Source of the DNA: Hormiphora californensis
Lineage: Eukaryota; Ctenophora; Tentaculata; Cydippida; Pleurobrachiidae
DNA length: 64,000 nucleotides
NCBI GenBank assembly: GCA_020137815.1
Contig: CM035351.1
Span: 220,438 to 284,437, forward strand
Reading direction: 5' to 3'
The notes beneath the pieces were generated by a model. It did no database searches. It was given only the letters and a program-made list of their open reading frames with translations, and had not been told where the DNA came from. This document shows positions 32,293 through 44,925 of the stretch, piece by piece. How positions within the stretch are numbered: position 1 is the stretch's first letter; each line of letters starts with the position of its first letter. Position numbers and translations under genes: made by a program.

Positions 32293-33755
32293 GGGGGGGG
32301 GGGGGGATCACCCTAACTGTATCAGACATCCATGCCCCTAAATGCCCCTAACTGTCCCAGGTGAAGAAAAAAACCACCCCACCCCCCTTGATTATGACAG
32401 TTAGGGTCATCCTCTAACTGTCTCACAACCCAAATTTTGGGACCCACCCCCCTATTTTCCGAAAAATGCCACTTTTTTGAGGTTTTGGGGAACATCTATC
32501 TGCCACAGACACCCAAAAGTTGGGACCCACACCTATTTTTCCAGAAAATTTCAAATTTTTGACAGTTAGGGGTCCTCCTCTAACTGTCTCCTTACCCAAA
32601 TTTTTGGACCCACCCCCAAAAATAGTTCGCACATAACCCCAAATTTTCAGTGTGATGCCTGACCAAAATCGTAGCGTGCAAAAATATTTCACTGTGGTGC
32701 CTTCAGGACCTAAAATTCCCAAATTTTGACCCAAATTTCCAAAATTTTGACAGTTAAAATGCCACTGTCCGGGAAAATCGGGGGGGGGCCGGCTGAAGTT
32801 TTTGAAGTTTTTGAAGTCAACTTCAAAAACTTCAAAGAGAAACTTAGGGTGGAAAACTTCAAAAACTTCAAAAACTTCAAAAACTCATATCTCCTAAACC
32901 GTTGGAGATAGGCCCTATGTTGCTTCATAACTCTTATATAAACTTGCATATTCCGAACAAGATGCACCCCTTTAAAAAGCCTATAGTCACTCATAAACCA
33001 TTAAAACTGGTCTAGCCCAAAAAAAGTCATGCGCACACACAAAATTATGAAAATATCCCATTATCCCTCGAATTAGATGAGGTGGAGACTTCATTTTGGC
33101 ACGTACCCCCACTAACTCGAGGCCGCTGATGATTTTGGTGACCATATTTTTTTCACTGCTCCCTTCATAAAAAATTTGCATTTTGTGAAACTGGCAAAAA
33201 GGGTGTGGCCCCAAAAAAATTTTGAAAATTTACTTCATATTTTTTAAACACTTTCTTAGCATTTTCTAGGCAATATTTTGAGTTATAGAATGAAAATAAA
33301 ATCTGTTTTTACAAAAAATTTAAATTTTTTACACCAAATTGTGTCATGGATTTCATGGTTAGGAATCATTGTAAATATCCTAATTTGTGGTAGAAAAAGT
33401 GCAGACAAGTACGGATAACCTTGCCACAATATGTATTAAGCATGAAACTAACCTAAACAAGTGTAATAATAGTCACTGATAGCATAAAAAAGTAGTTTAG
33501 AGTTTTTGAAGTTTTTGAAGTTTTTGAAGTCAACTTCAAAAACTTCAAAAACTCAAAAAGTAGGGTGGAAAACTTCAAACTTCAAAAACTTCAGCCGGCC
33601 CCCCCCCGGAAAATCCTAACTGTCCGGGTCCCTTCGGGACCCCTACACCCCCAAAATTTTGACAGTTAGGGGAAACCCCTAACTGTCTGCCGACTGGGTC
33701 CCTTCGGGACCCACCCACCCTAACCACCATAGATGTCTGATACAGACCCCCCCGT
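32293..33755. mobile_element. Candidate inverted-repeat element inside the foldback spacer
   Basis: Outer inverted matches G-run plus CTGTATCAGACATC (about 32318) and its complement GATGTCTGATACAG (about 33733); many CCCTAACTGT(C) motifs near both ends. No coding potential. Boundaries and target duplication are uncertain (GGTAC near both sides). Confidence 0.5.
32780..33607. mobile_element. 828-bp inverted-repeat element with 8-bp target duplication
   Basis: Ends are nine G then CCGGCTGAAG and repeated TTTTTGAAG, mirrored exactly at the right end. Flanked by GGAAAATC at 32772-32779 and 33608-33615. An 8-bp duplication is typical of hAT transposons. The interior is AT-rich and non-coding, so it is non-autonomous. 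It sits inside the 32293-33755 element. Confidence 0.8.
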
Positions 33756-34050
33756 AGGTAGGTACTAGTATTATAGGTCTGGGTTGATCCTCAGAAATTG
33801 TCCTCATTTATGGCCACCCAGTGTTATACCATCTTCTCTTCGAGGTGATGATAGAAATAAGAGATGAACCACATACACGGTGCTGAGAATGTCAACATAG
33901 CGTGGACGGGTCTCGGGTACTGGGCAATAGTTATTATCAACCTCTTGGGCATCTCGCACCCCTCTGACCTCTGTTTTGTACAGGGCTTGGCCGCTACACA
34001 GCCAACTCAAGTTCCTTCTCTTTCTCTATCCTTTGGCTGATCGCAACTAG

Positions 34051-34074
34051 ATGAGAGAGACCCCCCTCTCTCTC

Positions 34075-34167
<93 letters not shown>

Positions 34168-34210
34168 CTCTCTCCCTCTCTATCTCTCTCTCTCTTTCTC
34201 TCTCGATCTC

Positions 34211-34297
<87 letters not shown>

Positions 34298-34320
34298 GTC
34301 TCTCTCGATCTCTTTCAATA
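34051..34320. repeat. (CT)n microsatellite in the foldback spacer
   Basis: About 270 bp of CT repeats with few interruptions. The preceding 33756-34050 holds no recognised feature. Confidence 0.9.
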
Positions 34321-34430
34321 AAACTTCAAGAAAAACAAAGTATGATTTCAGAGATATCCAGGCTTTTTACAGCCTTACGATTTATCGAGAGACTAGAAGA
34401 GACTAGAGAGAGAGAGATATAGAGAGAGAG

Positions 34431-34502
<72 letters not shown>

Positions 34503-35454
34503 GCAGATGATGATGAAAGCTTTGACTATATTTTCATTTTTACAGCCACTGCCCACTGCACTCTCCCGGTTTCTGATCAACTCGATCGAGGAAAGGCCAA
34601 AGACTCTCCCCCCCCCCCCTCCTTGGTGTGTTTCTACACTCAAAAAAGAGAGAATGTGGTGTTGAAGAGAGGGAGGGAGAGAGATTCATATGAATATACG
34701 AATTACAACACATTCTGCGGTCTCACAACCCAGCTCTCACTTGCCTAATTAGTCCTAAGTCACGTGACTTTGAGTGAGACCGCAGAATTCATCCGGCGCT
34801 CAAAAAAAACGGTGTTTTCAAAGTTTTTTGAGGTTGCACCCTAGACGGTTGCCCTAGGAGTTTCAAAAAACCCGGGAATCGAAAGAATGGACAATTTTGA
34901 GATACACACTTGACGATTTTTTTCGATTTTCTATCTCAATTTTGAGTGACAGTCTGGTAAAGAGCTCTACCCTCTCAAAAATGAAGAAAACTGAAAAATG
35001 AAGTTGTTTACTGTTTTGATCACTGCGAACCTTGTAATTAACCGTTTTTCACGGGGATTTCACTGGGCTATAGGTGACGGTCTTGTGAATCCCACAGTGA
35101 AAAAAATTTGGAAAAATTCCGTTATTTGCTCTCTCGGCAAGCTTTTCCGTACAACTCACTCAAATTTGCTAGTCTTTTGTGCAGAGCACACAGCAGATTC
35201 TGCGGTCTCACTACCAGCCCCTGATAATGAACCCAAATAAGGGCACCCATGTGTAACACACCCGTGGCACTAGTCCACTAGACATATAGTAGTAGTAATG
35301 ATTTGGTACTGATATATCACACTGTGCACTCAGTGTAGGCATTGCGCTGACCCATTGCGCTGACCCTAAGAGGAGCGAGGGGAGTGTGTAGGCATTGCGA
35401 TGACCCTTTCTCGTGCCCTTAGCCAGGAGCAAGGGGAGTGGTCAGTGACCAGTT

Positions 35455-38400
35455 GTCACTGACAACTGGTCACTGACAACTGGTCACTGACAACTGGTCA
35501 CTGACAACTGGTCACTGACAACTGGTCACTAAGAACTGGTCACTGAGAACTGGTCACTGACAACTGGTCACTGACAACTGGTCACTGACAACTGGTCACT
35601 GACAACTGGTCACTGACAACTGGTCACTGACAACTGGTCACTGACAACTGGTCACTGACAACTGGTCACTGACAACTGGTCACTGACAACTGGTCACTGA
35701 CAACTGGTCACTGACAACTGGTCACTGACAACTGGTCACTGACAACTGGTCACTAAGAACTGGTCACTGACAACTGGTCACTGACAACTGGTCACTGACA
35801 ACTGGTCACTGACAACTGGTCACTGACAACTGGTCACTGACAACTGGTCACTGACAACTGGTCACTGACAACTGGTCACTGACAACTGGTCACTGACAAC
35901 TGGTCACTGACAACTGGTCACTGACAACTGGTCACTGACAACTGGTCACTGACAACTGGTCACTGACAACTGGTCACTGACAACTGGTCACTGACAACTG
36001 GTCACTGACAACTGGTCACTGACAACTGGTCACTGACAACTGGTCACTGACAACTGGTCACTGACAACTGGTCACTGACAACTGGTCACTGACAACTGGT
36101 CACTGACAACTGGTCACTGACAACTGGTCACTGACAACTGGTCACTGACAACTGGTCACTGACAACTGGTCACTGACAACTGGTCACTGACAACTGGTCA
36201 CTGACAACTGGTCACTGACAACTGGTCACTGACAACTGGTCACTGACAACTGGTCACTGACAACTGGTCACTGACAACTGGTCACTGACAACTGGTCACT
36301 GACAACTGGTCACTGACAACTGGTCACTGACAACTGGTCACTGACAACTGGTCACTGACAACTGGTCACTGACAACTGGTCACTGACAACTGGTCACTGA
36401 CAACTGGTCACTGACAACTGGTCACTGACAACTGGTCACTGACAACTGGTCACTGACAACTGGTCACTGACAACTGGTCACTGACAACTGGTCACTGACA
36501 ACTGGTCACTGACAACTGGTCACTGACAACTGGTCACTGACAACTGGTCACTGACAACTGGTCACTGACAACTGGTCACTGACAACTGGTCACTGACAAC
36601 TGGTCACTGACAACTGGTCACTGACAACTGGTCACTGACAACTGGTCACTGACAACTGGTCACTGACAACTGGTCACTGACAACTGGTCACTGACAACTG
36701 GTCACTGACAACTGGTCACTGACAACTGGTCACTGACAACTGGTCACTGACAACTGGTCACTGACAACTGGTCACTGACAACTGGTCACTGACAACTGGT
36801 CACTGACAACTGGTCACTGACAACTGGTCACTGACAACTGGTCACTGACAACTGGTCACTGACAACTGGTCACTGACAACTGGTCACTGACAACTGGTCA
36901 CTGACAACTGGTCACTGACAACTGGTCACTGACAACTGGTCACTGACAACTGGTCACTGACAACTGGTCACTGACAACTGGTCACTGACAACTGGTCACT
37001 GACAACTGGTCACTGACAACTGGTCACTGACAACTGGTCACTGACAACACTGGTCACTGACAACTGGTCACTGACAACTGGTCACTGACAACTGGTCACT
37101 GACAACTGGTCACTGACAACTGGTCACTGACAACTGGTCACTGACAACTGGTCACTGACAACTGGTCACTGACAACTGGTCACTGACAACTGGTCACTGA
37201 CAACTGGTCACTGACAACTGGTCACTGACAACTGGTCACTGACAACTGGTCACTGACAACTGGTCACTGACAACTGGTCACTGACAACTGGTCACTGACA
37301 ACTGGTCACTGACAACTGGTCACTGACAACTGGTCACTGACAACTGGTCACTGACAACTGGTCACTGACAACTGGTCACTGACAACTGGTCACTGACAAC
37401 TGGTCACTGACAACTGGTCACTGACAACTGGTCACTGACAACTGGTCACTGACAACTGGTCACTGACAACTGGTCACTGACAACTGGTCACTGACAACTG
37501 GTCACTGACAACTGGTCACTGACAACTGGTCACTGACAACTGGTCACTGACAACTGGTCACTGACAACTGGTCACTGACAACTGGTCACTGACAACTGGT
37601 CACTGACAACTGGTCACTGACAACTGGTCACTGACAACTGGTCACTGACAACTGGTCACTGACAACTGGTCACTGACAACTGGTCACTAAGAACTGGTCA
37701 CTGACAACTGGTCACTGACAACTGGTCACTGACAACTGGTCACTGACAACTGGTCACTGACAACTGGTCACTGACAACTGGTCACTGACAACTGGTCACT
37801 GACAACTGGTCACTAAGAACTGGTCACTGACAACTGGTCACTGACAACTGGTCACTGACAACTGGTCACTGACAACTGGTCACTGACAACTGGTCACTGA
37901 CAACTGGTCACTGACAACTGGTCACTGACAACTGGTCACTAAGAACTGGTCACTGACAACTGGTCACTGACAACTGGTCACTGACAACTGGTCACTGACA
38001 ACTGGTCACTGACAACTGGTCACTGACAACTGGTCACTGACAACTGGTCACTGACAACTGGTCACTGACAACTGGTCACTGACAACTGGTCACTGACAAC
38101 TGGTCACTGACAACTGGTCACTGACAACTGGTCACTGACAACTGGTCACTAAGAACTGGTCACTGACAACTGGTCACTGACAACTGGTCACTGACAACTG
38201 GTCACTGACAACTGGTCACTGACAACTGGTCACTGACAACTGGTCACTGACAACTGGTCACTGACAACTGGTCACTGACAACTGGTCACTGACAACTGGT
38301 CACTGACAACTGGTCACTGACAACTGGTCACTGACAACTGGTCACTGACAACTGGTCACTGACAACTGGTCACTGACAACTGGTCACTGACAACTGGTCA
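35455..38400. repeat. 14-bp satellite, block 1
   Basis: About 210 copies of GACAACTGGTCACT with occasional AAGAACTGGTCACT variants. A 21-bp direct repeat beginning CAGGAGCAAGGGGAGTGG brackets the block at 35424 and 38399. At the left edge the first unit is inverted (AGTGACCAGTTGTCA), forming a palindrome with the next unit. Confidence 0.97.
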
Positions 38401-38994
38401 GGAGCAAGGGGAGTGGTCACTATGACAACTAGTCAGGAATCGTGCTGACAGATCATCTTACTACCAGCTGAGTTGATCCCTATATAAGGAATGAGAGAGA
38501 TCGTGATACTGTAGCGACATTGCAGTACATATTATTAAGTCGCCTGACACTGTGCTCCGCACAATTCATAGTACATAGGAGAGGTTGCCGAGCTGTGATA
38601 TAACGCACTTAGAACACGCGTTGGTACTGACAGGAGTACTGTATAAGTTATACCTCCCTTATAAGCTGCTGGAACGGACTACTACTACTAAGCTATACCT
38701 CCCCGCAATCACTCTCAGGTCCCCCCGTAGAGAGAGAAAGAGAGTCAAATATACCGCACAAGTTAGTACATGCAACCATTACAAAACTGGAATGACACAT
38801 GCGGGCACGGTGTACCCTCTCTTGTGAACATGTGAGAGGACAGCGCAGGAGGGAGAGAGGGGAGTAGAGGGGATATCAAGAATGACACATGGGGGAACTA
38901 AACTCATTTTACCAAGGAATTCTTCAGAGAGTAGGCACTTAGTTGAAATGTTTTAGATTCACAATACTATGAGTGGTAAAATAGGGATCATATA

Positions 38995-39617
38995 GTACAT
39001 AACTCCCTCCCGCGCGGGCATCTATTCAATAGACGCACTGCAGAGCAGTGCGTCTATTGAGCTGTAATGCACGGGTCCCGAAGGGACCGTGCATTACAGC
39101 CCTGTAAATCCCGAGCGTCAGCGAGGGGTTTACAGGTATATCTGCACGCAAGGGAGGGAGTTGTGTTCTATAGACCCCGCTGGCGGGCACCTAGAAGCAA
39201 AACAAGCACAAATTAGGTGGTTTTCGAACAGAGAGCTCACACAAAACGGGTCAAACAGTTGGAAATGAAGCTACAGAGTGCCTCTCTACATTCCTACACA
39301 CTCGTAACAATCGTCGTAACAGTTTCAAAGGGTGGAATGCAGAGAGAGATTACAGTTAATTGTGGGTCATGAGCAACAGTTGCAACAGACTGGCGGGCGC
39401 CAAATCTAGACAGAGAGCGTTGTAGGTTGTACACATACTCCCTCTTGTGTTACCAAGTCATTTTATCTTGTTTCCAGTGATTCTTTGTGATCTTTACACA
39501 AATCTGTCAGAGGGCGTGCGTCTAGATCGAGACACAAACTCACGGCAGTGCACGGCCCAATAGACCAGTGCAAATTGTTTGAGCGCGCCGTGCGTCTATT
39601 TGAGCCGGCGGGGTCTA
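38995..39617. mobile_element. 623-bp palindrome-rich insertion with empty site
   Basis: Comparison with the second flank copy (empty site at about 42504) defines the insertion exactly and shows TATA on both sides (38991-38994, 39618-39621) as the likely target duplication. The left 160 bp fold into four nested or serial stems; the right part is bounded by TATAGACCCCGC (about 39171) and its complement GCGGGGTCTATA (about 39608-39619). No coding sequence. Confidence 0.8.
39001..39162. repeat. Cloverleaf-like set of hairpins
   Basis: Outer stem AACTCCCTCC / GGAGGGAGTT encloses three consecutive hairpins: CAATAGACGCACTG stem (39027-39059), GCTGTAATGCACGG stem (39061-39100) and CTGTAAA/TTTACAG stem (39102-39135). 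Stems 1 and 2 are essentially perfect. This is not a tRNA. Confidence 0.8.
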
Positions 39618-39867
39618 TATAATGCTAAATTTAATGGGCCTCAACCAATGGTGCTACTAAGTTGTTGGGGTGCCCAGGTGCCGTCATTTACCACACAATG
39701 CCTCGACCAAGCGTGACACCAAACAAATGAAGGACATCTTGCCAGAGAGAGAGAGAGAGGAAATAAAGAGGGGGGGGGGGTGAACACAATATATCAATTT
39801 GTTTGGCACAACAAGCATCATCAACAACACATTTCCTTCTTTTCTCTCTCCCTCTCTCTCTCTCCCT

Positions 39868-41913
39868 CACTGACAACTGGTCACTGACAACTGGTCACTG
39901 ACAACTGGTCACTGACAACTGGTCACTGACAACTGGTCACTGACAACTGGTCACTGACAACTGGTCACTGACAACTGGTCACTGACAACTGGTCACTGAC
40001 AACTGGTCACTGACAACTGGTCACTGACAACTGGTCACTGACAACTGGTCACTGACAACTGGTCACTGACAACTGGTCACTGACAACTGGTCACTAAGAA
40101 CTGGTCACTGACAACTGGTCACTGACAACTGGTCACTGACAACTGGTCACTGACAACTGGTCACTGACAACTGGTCACTGACAACTGGTCACTGACAACT
40201 GGTCACTAAGAACTGGTCACTGACAACTGGTCACTGACAACTGGTCACTGACAACTGGTCACTGACAACTGGTCACTGACAACTGGTCACTGACAACTGG
40301 TCACTGACAACTGGTCACTGACAACTGGTCACTGACAACTGGTCACTGACAACTGGTCACTGACAACTGGTCACTGACAACTGGTCACTGACAACTGGTC
40401 ACTGACAACTGGTCACTGACAACTGGTCACTGACAACTGGTCACTGACAACTGGTCACTGACAACTGGTCACTGACAACTGGTCACTGACAACTGGTCAC
40501 TGACAACTGGTCACTGACAACTGGTCACTAAGAACTGGTCACTGACAACTGGTCACTGACAACTGGTCACTGACAACTGGTCACTGACAACTGGTCACTG
40601 ACAACTGGTCACTGACAACTGGTCACTGACAACTGGTCACTGACAACTGGTCACTGACAACTGGTCACTGACAACTGGTCACTGACAACTGGTCACTGAC
40701 AACTGGTCACTGACAACTGGTCACTGACAACTGGTCACTGACAACTGGTCACTGACAACTGGTCACTGACAACTGGTCACTGACAACTGGTCACTGACAA
40801 CTGGTCACTGACAACTGGTCACTGACAACTGGTCACTGACAACTGGTCACTAAGAACTGGTCACTGACAACTGGTCACTGACAACTGGTCACTGACAACT
40901 GGTCACTGACAACTGGTCACTGACAACTGGTCACTGACAACTGGTCACTGACAACTGGTCACTGACAACTGGTCACTGACAACTGGTCACTGACAACTGG
41001 TCACTGACAACTGGTCACTGACAACTGGTCACTGACAACTGGTCACTGACAACTGGTCACTGACAACTGGTCACTGACAACTGGTCACTGACAACTGGTC
41101 ACTGACAACTGGTCACTGACAACTGGTCACTGACAACTGGTCACTGACAACTGGTCACTGACAACTGGTCACTGACAACTGGTCACTGACAACTGGTCAC
41201 TGACAACTGGTCACTGACAACTGGTCACTAAGAACTGGTCACTGACAACTGGTCACTGACAACTGGTCACTGACAACTGGTCACTGACAACTGGTCACTG
41301 ACAACTGGTCACTGACAACTGGTCACTGACAACTGGTCACTGACAACTGGTCACTAAGAACTGGTCACTGACAACTGGTCACTGACAACTGGTCACTGAC
41401 AACTGGTCACTGACAACTGGTCACTGACAACTGGTCACTGACAACTGGTCACTGACAACTGGTCACTAAGAACTGGTCACTGACAACTGGTCACTGACAA
41501 CTGGTCACTGACAACTGGTCACTGACAACTGGTCACTGACAACTGGTCACTGACAACTGGTCACTGACAACTGGTCACTGACAACTGGTCACTGACAACT
41601 GGTCACTGACAACTGGTCACTGACAACTGGTCACTGACAACTGGTCACTGACAACTGGTCACTAAGAACTGGTCACTGACAACTGGTCACTGACAACTGG
41701 TCACTGACAACTGGTCACTGACAACTGGTCACTGACAACTGGTCACTGACAACTGGTCACTGACAACTGGTCACTGACAACTGGTCACTGACAACTGGTC
41801 ACTGACAACTGGTCACTGACAACTGGTCACTGACAACTGGTCACTGACAACTGGTCACTGACAACTGGTCACTGACAACTGGTCACTGACAACTGGTCAC
41901 TGACAACTGGTCA
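39868..41913. repeat. 14-bp satellite, block 2
   Basis: About 146 copies of the same GACAACTGGTCACT unit as block 1, following a CT-rich junction and ending in the duplicated CAGGAGCAAGGGGAGTGG flank. Confidence 0.97.
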
Positions 41914-42740
41914 GGAGCAAGGGGAGTGGTCACTATGACAACTAGTCAGGAATCGTGCTGACAGATCATCTTACTACCAGCTGAGTTGATCCCTATATAA
42001 GGAATGAGAGAGATCGTGATACTGTAGCGACATTGCAGTACATATTATTAAGTCGCCTGACACTGTGCTCCGCACAATTCATAGTACATAGGAGAGGTTG
42101 CCGAGCTGTGATATAACGCACTTAGAACACGCGTTGGTACTGACAGGAGTACTGTATAAGTTATACCTCCCTTATAAGCTGCTGGAACGGACTACTACTA
42201 CTAAGCTATACCTCCCCGCAATCACTCTCAGGTCCCCCCGTAGAGAGAGAAAGAGAGTCAAATATACCGCACAAGTTAGTACATGCAACCATTACAAAAC
42301 TGGAATGACACATGCGGGCACGGTGTACCCTCTCTTGTGAACATGTGAGAGGACAGCGCAGGAGGGAGAGAGGGGAGTAGAGGGGATATCAAGAATGACA
42401 CATGGGGGAACTAAACTCATTTTACCAAGGAATTCTTCAGAGAGTAGGCACTTAGTTGAAATGTTTTAGATTCACAATACTATGAGTGGTAAAATAGGGA
42501 TCATATAATGCTAAATTTAATGGGCCTCAACCAATGGTGCTACTAAGTTGTTGGGGTGCCCAGGTGCCGTCATTTACCACACAATGCCTTGACCAAGCGT
42601 GACACCAAACAAATGGACATCTTGCCAGAGAGAGAGAGGAAATAAAGAGGGGGGGTGAACACAATATATCAATTTGTTTGGCACAACAAGCATCATCAAC
42701 AACACATTTCCTTCTTTTCTCTCTCCCTCTCTCCCTCTCC

Positions 42741-44115
42741 CTAGAGGAAGGGAGAGAGTGAGGACCCTCTCTCTCCCTTCCTCGAACCCAAGGAGAAGGA
42801 AAAGCACGTGCCTAAATAGAGGTCTAAATAGAGGGGACACGGAAACGAATGAGATGAGCTGATGAAAGGAGGTGCGAAAAGGACAACGAATGAGATGAGC
42901 GAGAGAAAAGTGCAAAAGAAGGTGAGGAAAGAGGGAAAGATAGTAGAGAGAGAAAATAAAGAGTAAGGAGAGAGAAAGGGATGTAGAGGAGCAGAAGAGA
43001 GTGGGTGGAGAGAGAAACAGGCCGATGGACAAGATAATTAGACGTATATTAGGGAAAATGTACATTAGTGCGGAATAAGGCCCAATAGAGCACATTCGAT
43101 AGTTTTATAGCCGAATCAGGGTAAAGGAATAGCATTATCAACGGGAGTCTTTTTCTGGGACATAATGGATTGGAATTAGGCTGAGTGAGAGGCGGGAAAT
43201 AGAGGCCAGAGTATCGAAGAAATATAAGGCCATACATTACAGCACGAAATATGATAAAATTAGGTTAACGTCAAGACCACACACCCTGAAAGATAATTCC
43301 GTTCGTTAGTTGTCTTGAACTGTTCAGAAATATTTGCATATTGGCTATACACGGGACATAGGAAATTGATCAAAGTTACAGTATCCTCTTCTGAGGAGGC
43401 AAAGTTGGGAATGATAGAAAGTATTTAGGGAGAGCTTTAGAAGATGAATGGAGGGGAGGAATAAAGATAGTAGATGAGAGTGGAAGAGCAGCATCTAGTC
43501 TCAACATTCAACACATTCAGAGGATATAGTGAGTGAATTGCAATTAGAATGGGCATAGAATTTTCAATTCGAAAGGAGGATAGAAGGAGGAGAGATATTA
43601 TATTGATACAATGGACGGAGAATGAGGGAAGGCAGAGAGAGGAGGGGAGAGATCTAGAAGAAATGAAACAGTAGGAGGAAAGATAGAGAGTGATAGATAA
43701 TGATAGATATCTAAGTCAAAAGCAGGAATGAGGAACATTTGTTCATGGGAACTTATGAGAGGAAATTGGCAGATCAATATCACGGTGTGTATTTTCATTG
43801 CGGAAAGGGGATAATTTACAGGCTTCTTATTTCAATATATAATTATTATCTGAAGACTGATTAGGAAAATTTAATTAGGCAGCGTAATCATCACGTGTCG
43901 ATTATTAGATTGTGATGCGGATGGGATTTGATGGCCCTGTTACATTGGATTTGATGCTAGATATTGTGAGTGTGAAATGTGAAAGGTTAGATTGGGCAAG
44001 CTGATTATGATTCAAGAGAACTAGATCACACATACACGTTGAATCATGACTATGTGTGTGTGTATGGCAGGATGTGAAGACGCTAGAAGCCCAAACAGTA
44101 GTTTCATTAGCAGCT
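42741..44115. other. Intergenic, nothing recognised
   Basis: Purine-biased unique sequence. A GGGAGAGAG / CTCTCTCCC inverted pair lies near 42745-42780. No exon, ORF with domain signal or mobile-element end was recognised. Confidence 0.4.
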
Positions 44116-44143
44116 GTGTGGGAGAGGGAGAGAGGGAGAGAGG

Positions 44144-44213
<70 letters not shown>
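44116..44213. repeat. (GA)n microsatellite
   Basis: About 100 bp of GA and GGGA units. Confidence 0.9.
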
Positions 44214-44216
<3 letters not shown>

Positions 44217-44900
44217 TTTAGTCTATAGTGTTGATGTATGATGTATGCAATACGCACTCAGCACGCACTCAGCACCATTCGTCATGTGAACTGCATCTAC
44301 TGAGACCACGAATTTTAAAGTAGTTATTAAGTAGTAGCTATTATTAATTAGTTATTAAGATACTTGCAACCAGCAATCAACTGATTGTAACCTCAAATCG
44401 AAACCGCATGGCCACCACCAATAACACGAAATTAGCACTCGATTTCATGTTTCGTCAATTGGTTTGGCTCAGATTGGGTAGGCAATGTTCAAATTGGAAC
44501 CAAAAACTGAGACGGAGTACGTCATAAATTTTACATAAGTCTAAAAATATTTGAGTCAAGGACATTATATGTACGAGTTGTTATGTAGGAATAGAAAATG
44601 AGAGAGTGGTTTGAGTGTGTGTGCACCTGCCGACCAACTCCTCCTCCTTCCCCTCCTCCTCCTCCCCCTTACTCAATTCAACCTCCTCCTCCTCTAGCTG
44701 CTGCGGGGTACTGCTCATTGTTTCTCGTCCCTTTCTTTCCATTCCCTTTCTCTCTCTCTCTGATCTCTTTCTCTCTGATCTCCTTCTTTCCATTCCTTTC
44801 TATCCATTCCCTTTCTCTCACTCTGATCTCTTTCTCTCCATTCCCTCTCCCAGATGTTTCTTTTGTCCTTTGGCGCTATTATTTCATAAAATATATGCAA
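44214..44900. other. Intergenic, nothing recognised
   Basis: Unique AT-rich sequence to 44600, then a pyrimidine-rich stretch with loose TCTCTGATCTC repeats up to the 3' end of the RTE-like element. Confidence 0.4.
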
Positions 44901-44925
44901 TGTACTTACTTGTACTTGTACTTAC

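Larger units (their letters stand above)
31049..35223. mobile_element. 4.2-kb foldback element with about 870-bp inverted arms
   Basis: Left arm about 31049-31895, right arm about 34345-35223, inverted copies of each other including their CT/GA microsatellites. Outer ends CAGGGGCTGGTAGTGAGACC and complement, flanked by ATAAT at 31044-31048 and 35224-35228. No transposase is recognisable; reading frames within the arms repeat because of the inversion. CAGGGG ends recall hAT elements, but a 5-bp duplication is atypical, so superfamily is open. The motif GTGAGACCGCAGAAT recurs inside each arm near 31480-31560, indicating an older sub-element. Confidence 0.85.
38399..42740. repeat. Segmental duplication: flank of the 14-bp satellite
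   Basis: 38399-38994 matches 41912-42507, and 39618-39867 matches 42504-42740, with almost no difference by eye. Copy 1 is followed by satellite block 2, so a unit of satellite plus flank of about 3.5 kb was tandemly duplicated recently. Only copy 1 holds the 623-bp insertion. No gene was recognised in the flank. Confidence 0.92.

Noticed and set aside
31032-35240. 80-residue frames in both arms of the foldback element as a transposase
   Set aside because: They are the same inverted-repeat sequence read twice, too short and without transposase motifs.
39001-39162. tRNA gene
   Set aside because: The folding is cloverleaf-like but the stems are far too long, and A-box/B-box and anticodon-arm geometry are absent.
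35455-41913. CRISPR-like array
   Set aside because: The repeats are directly adjacent 14-bp units without unique spacers, and the genome is eukaryotic; the same reasoning applies to the other arrays.
38585-42340. Identical 80-codon frames in the two flank copies as a duplicated gene
   Set aside because: They start only at TTG, have no domain, and their identity merely reflects the recent segmental duplication.
42574-43095. 173-codon minus-strand frame
   Set aside because: Low-complexity hydrophobic and pyrimidine-rich, no domain or splice context recognised.
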